A stretch of DNA of 16,713 nt, taken from NCBI GenBank assembly GCA_030635405.1, contig DAOVZA010000007.1, forward strand, positions 1 to 16,713. Direction: 5' to 3'. Within the stretch, counting starts at the first letter, position 1. Every line of letters starts with the position of its first letter. The notes below the pieces were generated by a model. It saw nothing but the letters and a program-made list of their open reading frames with translations. It was not told the origin of the DNA and did not search any database. Positions 1 to 7,936 of the stretch are shown here, one piece after another. The position numbers and the translations under genes are program-made. Origin of the DNA: Desulfocapsa sp. Lineage in GTDB: Bacteria; Desulfobacterota; Desulfobulbia; Desulfobulbales; Desulfocapsaceae.

Positions 1-32
1 CATCGTACGCACAAATATTATTTTAGGGCAGC

Positions 33-1622
33 ATGAACAATTTCCCCAAATTCCCCAAATATTTTCTTTCCATACTCCTACCCTGGGCTATTGCGCTGTT
101 TATTTTCTTTGCGTATTTTTATCTATCCCAGGCCGCAAAGTTAGATAGTCTCGTTCTTGAACGTGAACATCTCAATATTCGCATGGGCCAAAGGGCAATC
201 CATCAAGAATTCCAAACCGTTATGTCTGATGTTCTCTATCTTGCAAAACATAGTGTATTCCAAAATAATAAGCTGTTTCTCTCCACTGATGACCGACAGG
301 ACTTACAATCTGACTTCGTACGTTTTGCCGAAATTAAAGGAGTATACGATCAGGTCCGTTTTCTCGACGTTAAAGGACAGGAAGTTATCCGGGTCAATTA
401 TAGTCAGAGAAAGGCACATCCTGTGTCAAAAGACTTATTACAAAATAAAAGCAGCCGTTACTATTTTTATGAATCATTAAAAACAGATCGATCAATGGTC
501 TACGTTTCTCCTCTGGATCTCAATAAGGAGAATGGAGAAATAGAAAAACCCCATAAGCCAATGATTCGTTTTGGTACACCGGTGTTCAACGCTCAAGGTG
601 AAGAAATTGGAGTGCTCCTTCTAAATTATCTGGCTGAACGTCTACTGGATAATTTCTCGAATGCAGTGGCAAATATCGATGACCACATATCAATTGTAAA
701 TGACGAAGGATACTGGCTTAAACATCCTCAACCAGACAAGGAATGGGGGTTTATGTTTAACAAGACGAACAATAATATTAAATCTTCACACCCTGCAGAA
801 TGGGAAAAAATTCTTGCCGAAGAATCTGGCCAGTTCAGGAACAAAGAAGGGATATTTACCTTTACAACAATTCACCTTTTCCAGGCGCTGCAACTGAATA
901 CTGAGCTGGGAACAACAGAGAAACAATATTCAACAGAAAACGAATACAGTTGGAAAGCTGTTTCTCATATAACTTCCAATATGATAAAAACTGAGAGTAA
1001 ATCAAGACTGATGACTCTCGTAAATATTATCACTCCTGTTTTTCTACTGGTAATGCTGTTCAGCTGGAGACTTGCTCGTGCCAGAATCAAAAGTGAAGAG
1101 GATGAAAATTTACTCAAGCACCAGGCCACCATCGACACGTTAACAAACTTACCCAATCGACACCTTTTTAATGATCGCTTGTCTCGCTGTCTGCTGCACA
1201 GCAACCGATTGAAGAGCCAGTTTGCCCTGCTTTTTATTGATCTTGATAGATTTAAAAAGGTTAATGACACTCTGGGTCATGCTGCAGGAGATCAACTACT
1301 TCAGCAAGTCGCTGACAGACTACAACAAATCATACGAGAATCTGACACGGTCGCTCGTATTGGCGGTGACGAATTCACTATTATTCTTAATGCGATATCT
1401 AAGAGTAGTGATGTGGTCAGAGTCGCCCAGCTTATTGTCGAAATTCTTTCAGAACCATTCTTCCTCAACGAAGAACAGGCCAATATTGGTGCAAGTGTCG
1501 GCATTGCAATCTACCCGCAGGACGCTACAGAAATAACCAACTTGATGCAGAATGCCGATACTGCAATGTACCAGGCCAAAGAGAACGGAAGAAATTGTTA
1601 TTGTTTTTTTGATACTTTATAG
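33..1622 (+). CDS. Membrane-anchored diguanylate cyclase (periplasmic sensor + GGDEF)
   Basis: The protein probably makes cyclic di-GMP from two GTP in response to a periplasmic signal. It has 529 residues: a first membrane segment at about 12-33, a large extracytoplasmic region at about 34-327 that looks like a Cache-type sensor, a second membrane segment at about 328-348, then a complete GGDEF domain. The signature GGDEF is intact at residues 444-448. An RESD motif at 435-438 lies exactly five residues before it, which matches the RxxD inhibitory I-site, so product feedback is expected. No EAL or HD-GYP domain follows. The start ATG has an AGGG four bases upstream, a short spacing. It is the first gene of a same-strand run with the PhnD-like lipoprotein and the histidine kinase, so it may be an output or co-sensor of that system. 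The cyclase call is secure from the motifs. The sensor class is only inferred from topology. Confidence 0.93.
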   Translation: MNNFPKFPKYFLSILLPWAIALFIFFAYFYLSQAAKLDSLVLEREHLNIRMGQRAIHQEFQTVMSDVLYLAKHSVFQNNKLFLSTDDRQDLQSDFVRFAEIKGVYDQVRFLDVKGQEVIRVNYSQRKAHPVSKDLLQNKSSRYYFYESLKTDRSMVYVSPLDLNKENGEIEKPHKPMIRFGTPVFNAQGEEIGVLLLNYLAERLLDNFSNAVANIDDHISIVNDEGYWLKHPQPDKEWGFMFNKTNNNIKSSHPAEWEKILAEESGQFRNKEGIFTFTTIHLFQALQLNTELGTTEKQYSTENEYSWKAVSHITSNMIKTESKSRLMTLVNIITPVFLLVMLFSWRLARARIKSEEDENLLKHQATIDTLTNLPNRHLFNDRLSRCLLHSNRLKSQFALLFIDLDRFKKVNDTLGHAAGDQLLQQVADRLQQIIRESDTVARIGGDEFTIILNAISKSSDVVRVAQLIVEILSEPFFLNEEQANIGASVGIAIYPQDATEITNLMQNADTAMYQAKENGRNCYCFFDTL

Positions 1623-1661
1623 AACAGCTCTATTAAAAAACATGTCCTAACACGAACAGTA

Positions 1662-2582
1662 ATGAAATATAATATCAAACGCTTCACAATACAGCTCTTT
1701 GGTGGCTTCTTTTTTTTAATTCTGTTTTCTGCCTGCCAGCAGGTAGAGCAAGACGATAAATATCCGACATTCAGTCGCGATTTCCCCGGCAATACCTCAG
1801 AATACACTTTCGGTATACACCCACTCCACAATCCACAACGCTTGTTTGAAGTTTTTGGTCCTCTAATTGACTACCTGTCTCATAATATTCCAGGTACTCA
1901 CTTTAAGCTTGAGGCCTCTCGTAACTACGAAACATTCGATCAAAAATTGTATTCACACAAGTTTCATTTTGCCCTCCCTAACCCGTTTCAGACGATTAAC
2001 GCCATAGATAAGGGATATTCAGTTTTCGCCAAAATGGGAGACGATCATAACTTTAGAGGAATAATACTTGTACGAAAAGATAATAATATAAAAGAAGTCA
2101 CAGATCTTAAGGGAAAGGCTGTGAGTTATCCTGCGCCAACAGCACTTGCAGCTACCATGATGCCCCAATACTACCTTCAATCTCATGGTGTGGATGTTAT
2201 TGACGATTTAGACAATAGATATGTCGGTTCGCAGGAATCTTCCATCATGAACGTGTATTTAGGCCAAACCATAGCAGGGGCCACATGGCCTCCTCCCTGG
2301 AATGCTTTTCGTAAAGAACGTCCTGAAGTTTCTGATCAACTCGAAGTAAAGTGGCAGACTGATTCATTACCCAATAACGGTCTTGTAGTATTACCTGATG
2401 TGGATCAGATAATAGTAAATCAGGTACAAGAGCTTCTTACACATCTCCATGAAACATCCGAAGGCTCAAAGATACTTAAAACGATGGAGCTATCTCGTTT
2501 TGAACCTGCGACAAATACTAGCTACGCTTCTGTCAGATCTTTTGTTGCTAAATTTTCAAAAGAAGTTCGTCCCTTAAACTGA
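1662..2582 (+). CDS. PhnD-like periplasmic solute-binding lipoprotein
   Basis: This 306-residue protein resembles the phosphate/phosphonate ABC-transporter binding-protein family (PhnD-like). It starts with a lipoprotein signal peptide whose lipobox LFSAC places the acylated cysteine at residue 25. The mature part contains the family's phrases: a mature start reading TFGIHPLHNPQRLFEVFGPL, a mid segment GIILVRKDNNIKEVTDLKGK, and a hinge region with NVYLGQTIAGATWPPPW. No permease or ATPase gene is nearby. Instead the gene is followed after 11 bases by a histidine kinase. In many bacteria such proteins act as periplasmic ligand sensors for a kinase rather than in uptake, and that role is inferred here. 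No strong ribosome-binding site precedes the ATG, so translation may depend on the upstream gene, which ends 39 bases before. The ligand cannot be told from the sequence and need not be a phosphonate. Confidence 0.85.
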   Translation: MKYNIKRFTIQLFGGFFFLILFSACQQVEQDDKYPTFSRDFPGNTSEYTFGIHPLHNPQRLFEVFGPLIDYLSHNIPGTHFKLEASRNYETFDQKLYSHKFHFALPNPFQTINAIDKGYSVFAKMGDDHNFRGIILVRKDNNIKEVTDLKGKAVSYPAPTALAATMMPQYYLQSHGVDVIDDLDNRYVGSQESSIMNVYLGQTIAGATWPPPWNAFRKERPEVSDQLEVKWQTDSLPNNGLVVLPDVDQIIVNQVQELLTHLHETSEGSKILKTMELSRFEPATNTSYASVRSFVAKFSKEVRPLN

Positions 2583-2593
2583 CACTCTTCATC

Positions 2594-4858
2594 ATGAAAA
2601 ATAAATTCTATCGCTTCTGGACAGCCTCTCTTTCGCGGCAACTTATGATAGGCATAGCTCTTGTCCATGCTGTTCTTATGTCTATCTTTGTCTTTGATCT
2701 TGTAGACAGAGAACAGGATTTTATGCTTAGCCAGAGTAGTGATGGGGCCATTGGTCTTGCGCACACTCTCGCAGCAAATGGCTCTTCATGGATACTGGCC
2801 AATGATTTTGTTGGTATCGAGGAAGTAATACAATCCCAAAATAGTTTCCCTGGATTAGTATACGCCATGTTTCTTGATATGAATGGCAAGGTGCTTGGAT
2901 TTACTGATCGTAATAAAGTTGGCCAATATATTGATGATCCGCTAAGTCTTCAGCTCCTCCATGCCAGCCCAACGAAACAAATCCTTATTGACACCTCCGA
3001 ACTTATCGATATTGCCGTACCAATAAATGTAAAGTCCCGCCAGGTAGGTTGGGCACGTATACGCCTCGATCGATCAGAAATCTCCAACAACCTCAAGATT
3101 GTTACCTTGAATGGTCTTACTTACACTGCTTTTGCCATCTCGATTGGGTTACTTTTTGCCTGGTTTATGGCAAAAAGAATGACCCATGACCTTCGTACTC
3201 TGGAAAAAAAGGCCAATCAGGTCTCCAAGGGGAAAACTGATATTAATTTTAAGCTCGAAAGAGCTGACGAGATAGGAAAACTTTCCATTCATTTTGACAA
3301 TATGGTGAAAAAACGGGAAAACCTATTGTCAAGAACCCATCAAAAGTTAGTTCTTAGTGAAGAACGTCTACAGCTTGCACTAGATGGCTCTAATGACGGC
3401 CTGTGGGATTGGAACATGAAGACCAATGATGTCTATTTCTCTCCCCGTTGGAAAAATATGCTTGGCTACGAAGACCATGAATTACAAAATAACTTTAAGA
3501 CGTGGGAGGACAATCTCCACCCAGAAGATAAGTCGAGGGCTTACGATGAGGTGATGGCCGTTGTTAATGGTTCGAAACCATCTCTTGAAACAATTTACAG
3601 GTTAAAACACAAAGATGGCAGCTATCGTTGGATCCTGGATCGCGGTAAAATTGTATCAGATAATAATGGCTCTGCGACTCGAATGGTTGGTACACATGTT
3701 GATATAACAAAACGCATAACTGCTGAAATTGAGTTGCAGGAAAGCAAAGACCAGTGGATGGAAACCTTTGATGCCTTAACCGATATCATCACCATTCAGG
3801 ACAAGGATATGAATATTATCCGAGCCAATAAAGCTGCATATGAGTTCTTTGATGAAAAACCGGGAAGTCTCCTTGGTAAATCGTGTTTTCATGTTTTACG
3901 AGGTAATACAGAGCCATGTATCGGCTGTCCACTCTCTAACACCATGCTTGACACTAAAAGTCATACAGAAATTATCCACCACCAGCACTTGTATAAAACT
4001 TTTATGGTCTCCTCTTCAGCTATTCTTGATAAGCAGGGAAATATTCAACATTTAGTGCATATTGCAAAGGACATTACCGAGCACAGGGAACAGGAGCAAC
4101 AGCTCTTAAAAATGAGCGTTGATAACGAGCAGTTAAAACACATCGAAAGCCTGCAAACCATGGCTGGAGCGATAGCTCACCGTTTTAATAACGCAATGAC
4201 TGCGGTACGCGGCAATCTGGATCTCATAACATTCTCTTTGAGTAAAAGTTCCAATGAATATCAGATGGCAGTCGATGCTGCGAATGCTGCTAAAGGAGCA
4301 TCTCGGGTGGGTACATTGTTGCTGAGTTACGTTGGACAGCAATCTTTTAAACTTGAGGAAACAGTTTTCTCAAAACTGGTCAAAGAAATAACAGTTACCC
4401 TCGGAAAACAGTGGCGAAATACAGTTTCACTTCAATTCACGGCACCAGATCAACCGCTCACCTGTATGATAGATGGAGAACATATAAAAGAGGTCATTGA
4501 AAATATACTTGTTAATGCTGTTGAGTCTCTTGAAGAAAACGAAGGAACAATTGAGATAACGCTTGGTTCTGAATACTTGTCAGCAGACGTGTTTCCTATA
4601 TCATTTCAGAATGATACTCTTAAGGATCGCGAATACTTATTTTGCCAGATAAAAGATACAGGACATGGCATTACACCTGAAGATATGCCACGAATTTTTG
4701 AACCTTTCTATACAACCAGATTTGTTGGACGAGGACTTGGTCTCGCCATGACCGTAGGGATTATGCGTACACATAACGGGGCGATTACTGTTGAGAGTAT
4801 TCCCGGTGACGGTACCACTGTAAGAGTAATTTTACCGGCTATGAATTCGGCATTTTAG
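2594..4858 (+). CDS. Membrane sensor histidine kinase with HAMP and two PAS domains
   Basis: A 754-residue histidine kinase. Domains in order: membrane segment at about 15-37, extracytoplasmic sensor at about 39-170, second membrane segment at about 173-192, HAMP at about 193-250, PAS-PAC at about 255-375, second PAS at about 380-495, a short coiled region, the phosphoacceptor helix with His529 in the motif AHRFNN, then the ATPase domain. The ATPase boxes are intact: N box with ENILVNAVESL from residue 636, G1 DTGHGI from 688, F box FEPFYTT, and G2 GRGLGLA from 712. There is no receiver domain, so a separate response regulator is required, and none lies in this window. The second PAS carries Cys431 and a Cys442-x-x-Cys445 pair, as in a common PAS subtype that may bind metal or sense redox state. 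The gene lies 11 bases after the PhnD-like lipoprotein, its likely periplasmic partner. No clear Shine-Dalgarno sequence precedes the start. Confidence 0.93.
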   Translation: MKNKFYRFWTASLSRQLMIGIALVHAVLMSIFVFDLVDREQDFMLSQSSDGAIGLAHTLAANGSSWILANDFVGIEEVIQSQNSFPGLVYAMFLDMNGKVLGFTDRNKVGQYIDDPLSLQLLHASPTKQILIDTSELIDIAVPINVKSRQVGWARIRLDRSEISNNLKIVTLNGLTYTAFAISIGLLFAWFMAKRMTHDLRTLEKKANQVSKGKTDINFKLERADEIGKLSIHFDNMVKKRENLLSRTHQKLVLSEERLQLALDGSNDGLWDWNMKTNDVYFSPRWKNMLGYEDHELQNNFKTWEDNLHPEDKSRAYDEVMAVVNGSKPSLETIYRLKHKDGSYRWILDRGKIVSDNNGSATRMVGTHVDITKRITAEIELQESKDQWMETFDALTDIITIQDKDMNIIRANKAAYEFFDEKPGSLLGKSCFHVLRGNTEPCIGCPLSNTMLDTKSHTEIIHHQHLYKTFMVSSSAILDKQGNIQHLVHIAKDITEHREQEQQLLKMSVDNEQLKHIESLQTMAGAIAHRFNNAMTAVRGNLDLITFSLSKSSNEYQMAVDAANAAKGASRVGTLLLSYVGQQSFKLEETVFSKLVKEITVTLGKQWRNTVSLQFTAPDQPLTCMIDGEHIKEVIENILVNAVESLEENEGTIEITLGSEYLSADVFPISFQNDTLKDREYLFCQIKDTGHGITPEDMPRIFEPFYTTRFVGRGLGLAMTVGIMRTHNGAITVESIPGDGTTVRVILPAMNSAF

Positions 4859-4892
4859 CGATAATTAATCATCCGTGATTGGCAAAAAAGTA

Positions 4893-4928
4893 GGTATCAG
4901 ACTTCCTGCCCTTTAAAAATCTGATACC
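4893..4928. terminator. Stem-loop between convergent genes, candidate bidirectional terminator
   Basis: A perfect 9-bp inverted repeat (GGTATCAGA at 4893-4901, TCTGATACC at 4920-4928) encloses an 18-base loop. It lies between the stop of the kinase gene (4858) and the stop of the barrel gene (4954). On the minus strand the stem is followed after three bases by six T's, as in an intrinsic terminator. On the plus strand the following bases, ATTATTTCTT, are a weaker T tract. Confidence 0.7.
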
Positions 4929-4953
4929 ATTATTTCTTGTAAAACGAGAAGCC

Positions 4954-5478
4954 TTAAAAGAAGTGAAACTTTAATCCAATATTAGCTGTAACACCACTTA
5001 CATCCATATCCTCACCAGAGATATCATCAATATCACTGAAACGATAAAGAACCTCTCCGAAAAACTTAAACAGTGAACTTCCCAAATCAATATCTACTCC
5101 AGCGCCAAGATACGCGCCAAATTTTGAGTCAACATCAAGGTGCTCCGTATCGATATAATTATAAGAAATTCCGCCAAGTGCATATGGATCGAGTGGACTA
5201 TCCGGCAAAATATGTACCTGTAGGCCTAAGTCAATGGGTATAACTTTCAATGAATCGTTTCCAAGGTCACTATCTTCAAAATAATGGGCCCTTCCATCGA
5301 TCCTGAGGTTATCAAGAATAAAGGGAAGACTCACACCCACACCTGCGCCCCAGGTACCATCAACATCTCCCTTGTCCCAATAACTGCCAAAGCCGTACAC
5401 ATCAATTGCATTAGCCTGTGAACTACAGCACAGTATGCTAAACAGTACTCCTGCCAATACCTTCTTCATTGCTTTCAT
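4954..5478 (-). CDS. Small outer-membrane beta-barrel protein (YfaZ/OmpW-like style)
   Basis: A 174-residue exported protein. The signal peptide ends in SSQANA at residue 24. The mature part alternates hydrophobic and polar residues in glycine-rich strands such as YGFGSYWDKGD, GAGVGVSLPF and FGAYLGAGVDIDLG. It ends in KFHFF, and a C-terminal phenylalanine is the usual signal for barrel insertion by the BAM complex. About eight strands would fit this length. The first ATG is favoured because AAGGAG lies five bases upstream. The gene sits 49 bases downstream of the large minus-strand gene ending at 5528 and could be cotranscribed with it, but its strong ribosome-binding site allows independent translation. 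Its function is unknown. The barrel class is well supported by the strand pattern, while the exact family is not. Confidence 0.82.
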   Translation of the reverse strand: MKAMKKVLAGVLFSILCCSSQANAIDVYGFGSYWDKGDVDGTWGAGVGVSLPFILDNLRIDGRAHYFEDSDLGNDSLKVIPIDLGLQVHILPDSPLDPYALGGISYNYIDTEHLDVDSKFGAYLGAGVDIDLGSSLFKFFGEVLYRFSDIDDISGEDMDVSGVTANIGLKFHFF

Positions 5479-5527
5479 TTTTACTCCTTTTTTATTTATT
5501 AATTCTTAAACTCTCTTAATAAAACTT

Positions 5528-7027
5528 TTATACATCATTCTTACCCACGATATCAATGGTATTAATCAAGGCCCTATACCGTTTTAAATATTGTTCCTGT
5601 TCACGGATACCTTGAAGAACTTCTTCAGTTTGCGCTTTTATTTTTTCCCGTAATGTCTTGAGCTTTTTTGGTTTTAGTGACGCAAGAGCATCTGTTGAAT
5701 AGAGATGGCTATACTCTTTTGAAAACAATTCACCTGGTCGGCCAAGGCAAGAATAGAGCGTCCTGTTTCGCGGAACTTTTGTTTTCTTTATTGCTTCAGC
5801 AAGTTGTCGAGTGGTGTAGTTCTTTAGTACTGCCTCTTCTGCAAGATCCTGTTTTTGTACCGGATCCGAAACAGGAAGCAATAACAACTTCTGGGATGTG
5901 TTCAATTGTCCAAGCGCTTGGACAGCTGAAAAGTCATGCTCCTGAATGACAAGATTTACAGCATTAAAAAGCCACGACTTTTTGGGAGAGTCTTCTTGCT
6001 GCTCTTGAAGATATTTGACAAGTTGAGTGTATGATAGTTCCTTTGTTGGCTTTTTCTGACGGGCAAGTTCAATGCTGCCATCATAAAATTTATCTATGAT
6101 ATACTGGCCTGCCTCCAACAATGCATTTTTATAATGAGCAAAAAATATACCAGCCAATCTTGCATGTGCTTCCTTTACAAGACCTGTATCTGCTCGTTCT
6201 TCAGGAACAGCAAAAGTATCTTCAGCTTTTATTGTTAACTCAAGTTCCTCTTTCTCTGTCTCAGAAGAGACTATTTTGTTATCACTAGTGTACTCAAGAT
6301 CTAATGGCTGTTCTCCACCTGTAAATATATCCAGTACTTTCGCCAAACAGTTGGCAGTATCCACAAGACTCTCGTAATCATCCTTAAGTAAGTTTTTACT
6401 TAATTCAAGATGAAAGGATGTTACACGTTTATCGGGACAATATCGTTCCTGTCTAAACAGTTGATTAAGATCAAATGGCTTCTCTGCACTAAAATGTAAC
6501 GAATTTGTGGAAAAAGAGGTAAATTTTTCACTTTTAAATGCATCGATTAAGCCTTGAACCTCTTCTTCTGTTGCAGTCAAACTCTCCTGATTATCGCCCG
6601 CTTCAGTTCTTTTACCGGAGCCAATAAGAACATCAACCCCCTTAGTATCGATTTCAGGAATACGCTTGCAGGCATTATTAAATAGTGAACTTGTCCCGCT
6701 ATGAATAAAAAAGATATATGGCTTCCCATCCCTGTCTATAATCTCCTGCTTTAAACGTACAATTGAACCAACAAACGCATTATACACACCAGGGATCTTC
6801 TTTTCGTATTCATCTATATTATTAAGGTTGCAAACCTTGTGTATTTCACTACATCGTGGTTTTTCTTTCCTTTTAGGCTTACGATACGTTTCATTAATTA
6901 CAGCAGAACAATCAAGATTCTGTTGAATCAGTTGCACAATAGTTCCTGTGTCGTCATCTCCTGAATACGCATGTGGGGCTACCAGGATAATATCCTTTGT
7001 GCCAGAAAATACTTCGAACTCATTCAT
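5528..7027 (-). CDS. Large protein: N-formylglutamate amidohydrolase-like N-terminus fused to helical DUF1016-like C-terminus
   Basis: A 499-residue cytosolic protein without signal peptide or membrane segment. The N-terminal 250 residues read like an N-formylglutamate amidohydrolase/poly-gamma-glutamate hydrolase fold: VAPHAYSGDDDTG with His19 and Asp24-26 near the start, a second strand FFIHSGTSSLFN, and TSFHLELSKNLL near the end of the domain. An acidic linker follows at about 255-300. The C-terminal half is helical and charged, with GQYIIDKFYDGS, KSWLFNAVNLV, LLLLPVSDPVQKQDLAEEA and TTRQLAEAI. This phrase pattern resembles DUF1016/ParB-type helical regions in which 'LL.v.d...r..la..A......vr.La..i' recurs. 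A coiled coil ends the protein. An ATG 21 codons upstream (7090) is in frame, but the ATG at 7027 has AGGG eight bases upstream and lies behind a good promoter at 7082-7110, so it was chosen. Both domain assignments are tentative. Catalytic activity is unproven. Confidence 0.6.
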   Translation of the reverse strand: MNEFEVFSGTKDIILVAPHAYSGDDDTGTIVQLIQQNLDCSAVINETYRKPKRKEKPRCSEIHKVCNLNNIDEYEKKIPGVYNAFVGSIVRLKQEIIDRDGKPYIFFIHSGTSSLFNNACKRIPEIDTKGVDVLIGSGKRTEAGDNQESLTATEEEVQGLIDAFKSEKFTSFSTNSLHFSAEKPFDLNQLFRQERYCPDKRVTSFHLELSKNLLKDDYESLVDTANCLAKVLDIFTGGEQPLDLEYTSDNKIVSSETEKEELELTIKAEDTFAVPEERADTGLVKEAHARLAGIFFAHYKNALLEAGQYIIDKFYDGSIELARQKKPTKELSYTQLVKYLQEQQEDSPKKSWLFNAVNLVIQEHDFSAVQALGQLNTSQKLLLLPVSDPVQKQDLAEEAVLKNYTTRQLAEAIKKTKVPRNRTLYSCLGRPGELFSKEYSHLYSTDALASLKPKKLKTLREKIKAQTEEVLQGIREQEQYLKRYRALINTIDIVGKNDV

Positions 7028-7081
7028 AGTACAAACCCTGTTTAAATTAATGAAAATGAGAAAGTAACACTTTAAAAGCTG

Positions 7082-7110
7082 ATAATACAAATATTTTATC
7101 TTCTATTCAA
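7082..7110 (-). promoter_or_regulatory. Sigma70-like promoter for the minus-strand fusion gene
   Basis: Read on the minus strand, TTGAAT (7110-7105) and TATTAT (7087-7082) are separated by 17 bases. Transcription would begin near 7075, downstream of the alternative start at 7090 and upstream of the chosen ATG at 7027. This supports the shorter protein. Confidence 0.5.
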
Positions 7111-7228
7111 TCTATGATATGTTTTCATGGTATATATCAGAAATCACACCTAATAACCGATCCAGTTAAATCGTTACCACTCTAACAAACTGTACCGGTC
7201 TAAATAAGAGAAAGAAATGATAATTAAT

Positions 7229-7257
7229 TTTACTTAGAAAAAGAGATCAAATATACT
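7229..7257 (+). promoter_or_regulatory. Sigma70-like promoter for lemA
   Basis: TTTACT (7229-7234) and TATACT (7252-7257) are separated by 17 bases, matching four of six and five of six consensus bases. Transcription would begin near 7264, leaving a leader of about 100 bases before the lemA ATG at 7366. Confidence 0.5.
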
Positions 7258-7273
7258 ATTGTACGCTACATTT

Positions 7274-7302
7274 GATAAGATTTTGTATTTTAGGATCTTA
7301 TC
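7274..7302. repeat. Inverted repeat in the lemA leader
   Basis: GATAAGAT (7274-7281) and ATCTTATC (7295-7302) are perfect reverse complements around a 13-base AT-rich spacer. It lies just downstream of the predicted start of transcription, so it could be an operator or a leader hairpin. It is too AT-rich and lacks the T-run of a typical terminator. Confidence 0.4.
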
Positions 7303-7365
7303 CCTACTCAATCTTGTGCTGACGTGCCAGTTACCGAAGCGAAAAGTTTACAAGGTACCACTACT

Positions 7366-7926
7366 ATGAATCCAGAAATACTTATCCCCTTATTATTTGT
7401 CACTTTCGTCACCACAACCATATTAGTAGGAAGTTACAATAAGTTTATTAAATATAGAAACAGGATAGAAGAAGCACTCAATAACATCGATGTGGCTCTT
7501 AAAAGACGAGCGAACCTGATACCTGGCCTGGTTAAGATTATTAAAGGTTATAGTGCTCATGAAGATAACATTTACCAGAGCAAAACCCGTCAACTCAGCA
7601 AAATATCCAATCCTGACCGAGTTGAAGAAGAACGTGAGATCACACATAATATCGGTGGCCTACTTGCCGTAGCTGAAGCCTACCCTGACCTCAAAGCCAG
7701 TGCTAACTTTCTTGATTTGCAAAACAGTCTTGATGAAATTGAGGAAGAAATCCAGAAGACACGTAACCGTTACAATAACTACATCTCCCGTTTTAATACC
7801 ATGGTCGAATCTTTTCCATCCTCCCTGATTGCCATGAAATTTGCTTTTAAAAGACAGGAATACCTAAATCTGGAGCTTGCCACAGAGCGTGGTATGCCTG
7901 ATGTCTCTTTTGATGCAAAGGATTAA
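7366..7926 (+). CDS. lemA: LemA family protein
   Basis: A 186-residue LemA-family protein: a single N-terminal membrane helix at about 5-22 followed by a long four-helix-type region in the periplasm or cytoplasm. The family signatures are clear: YNKFIKYRNRIEEALNNIDV, then LKRRANLIPGLV, then AVAEAYPDLKASANFLDLQ, RNRYNNYISRFNTMVESFPS and a final FKRQEYL. LemA proteins are widespread. Their biochemical role is not settled, although they often sit near membrane or envelope genes. A GTG at 7324 is also in frame, but the ATG at 7366 has AAGG ten bases upstream and begins directly at the membrane helix, so it is preferred. The next gene starts about 10 bases after the stop or overlaps the 3' end, which indicates one operon. 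Confidence 0.95.
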   Translation: MNPEILIPLLFVTFVTTTILVGSYNKFIKYRNRIEEALNNIDVALKRRANLIPGLVKIIKGYSAHEDNIYQSKTRQLSKISNPDRVEEEREITHNIGGLLAVAEAYPDLKASANFLDLQNSLDEIEEEIQKTRNRYNNYISRFNTMVESFPSSLIAMKFAFKRQEYLNLELATERGMPDVSFDAKD

Positions 7927-7936
7927 TAACCTGAGG

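Larger units (their letters stand above)
7028..7365. other. Divergent intergenic region, 338 bases, AT-rich
   Basis: This gap between the minus-strand fusion gene and lemA contains no open reading frame that I can support. It holds a promoter for each flanking gene and an 8-bp inverted repeat in the lemA leader (all listed separately). The middle part, about 7111-7228, shows nothing else that I recognise. Confidence 0.7.

Noticed and set aside
1662..2582. Interpretation as a phosphonate transporter component
   Set aside because: No permease or ATPase gene is present and the neighbours are signalling genes, so only the binding-protein family is claimed.
5668..5949. 93-residue plus-strand open frame
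   Set aside because: It lies wholly within the well-supported minus-strand fusion gene and has no start signal or family resemblance.
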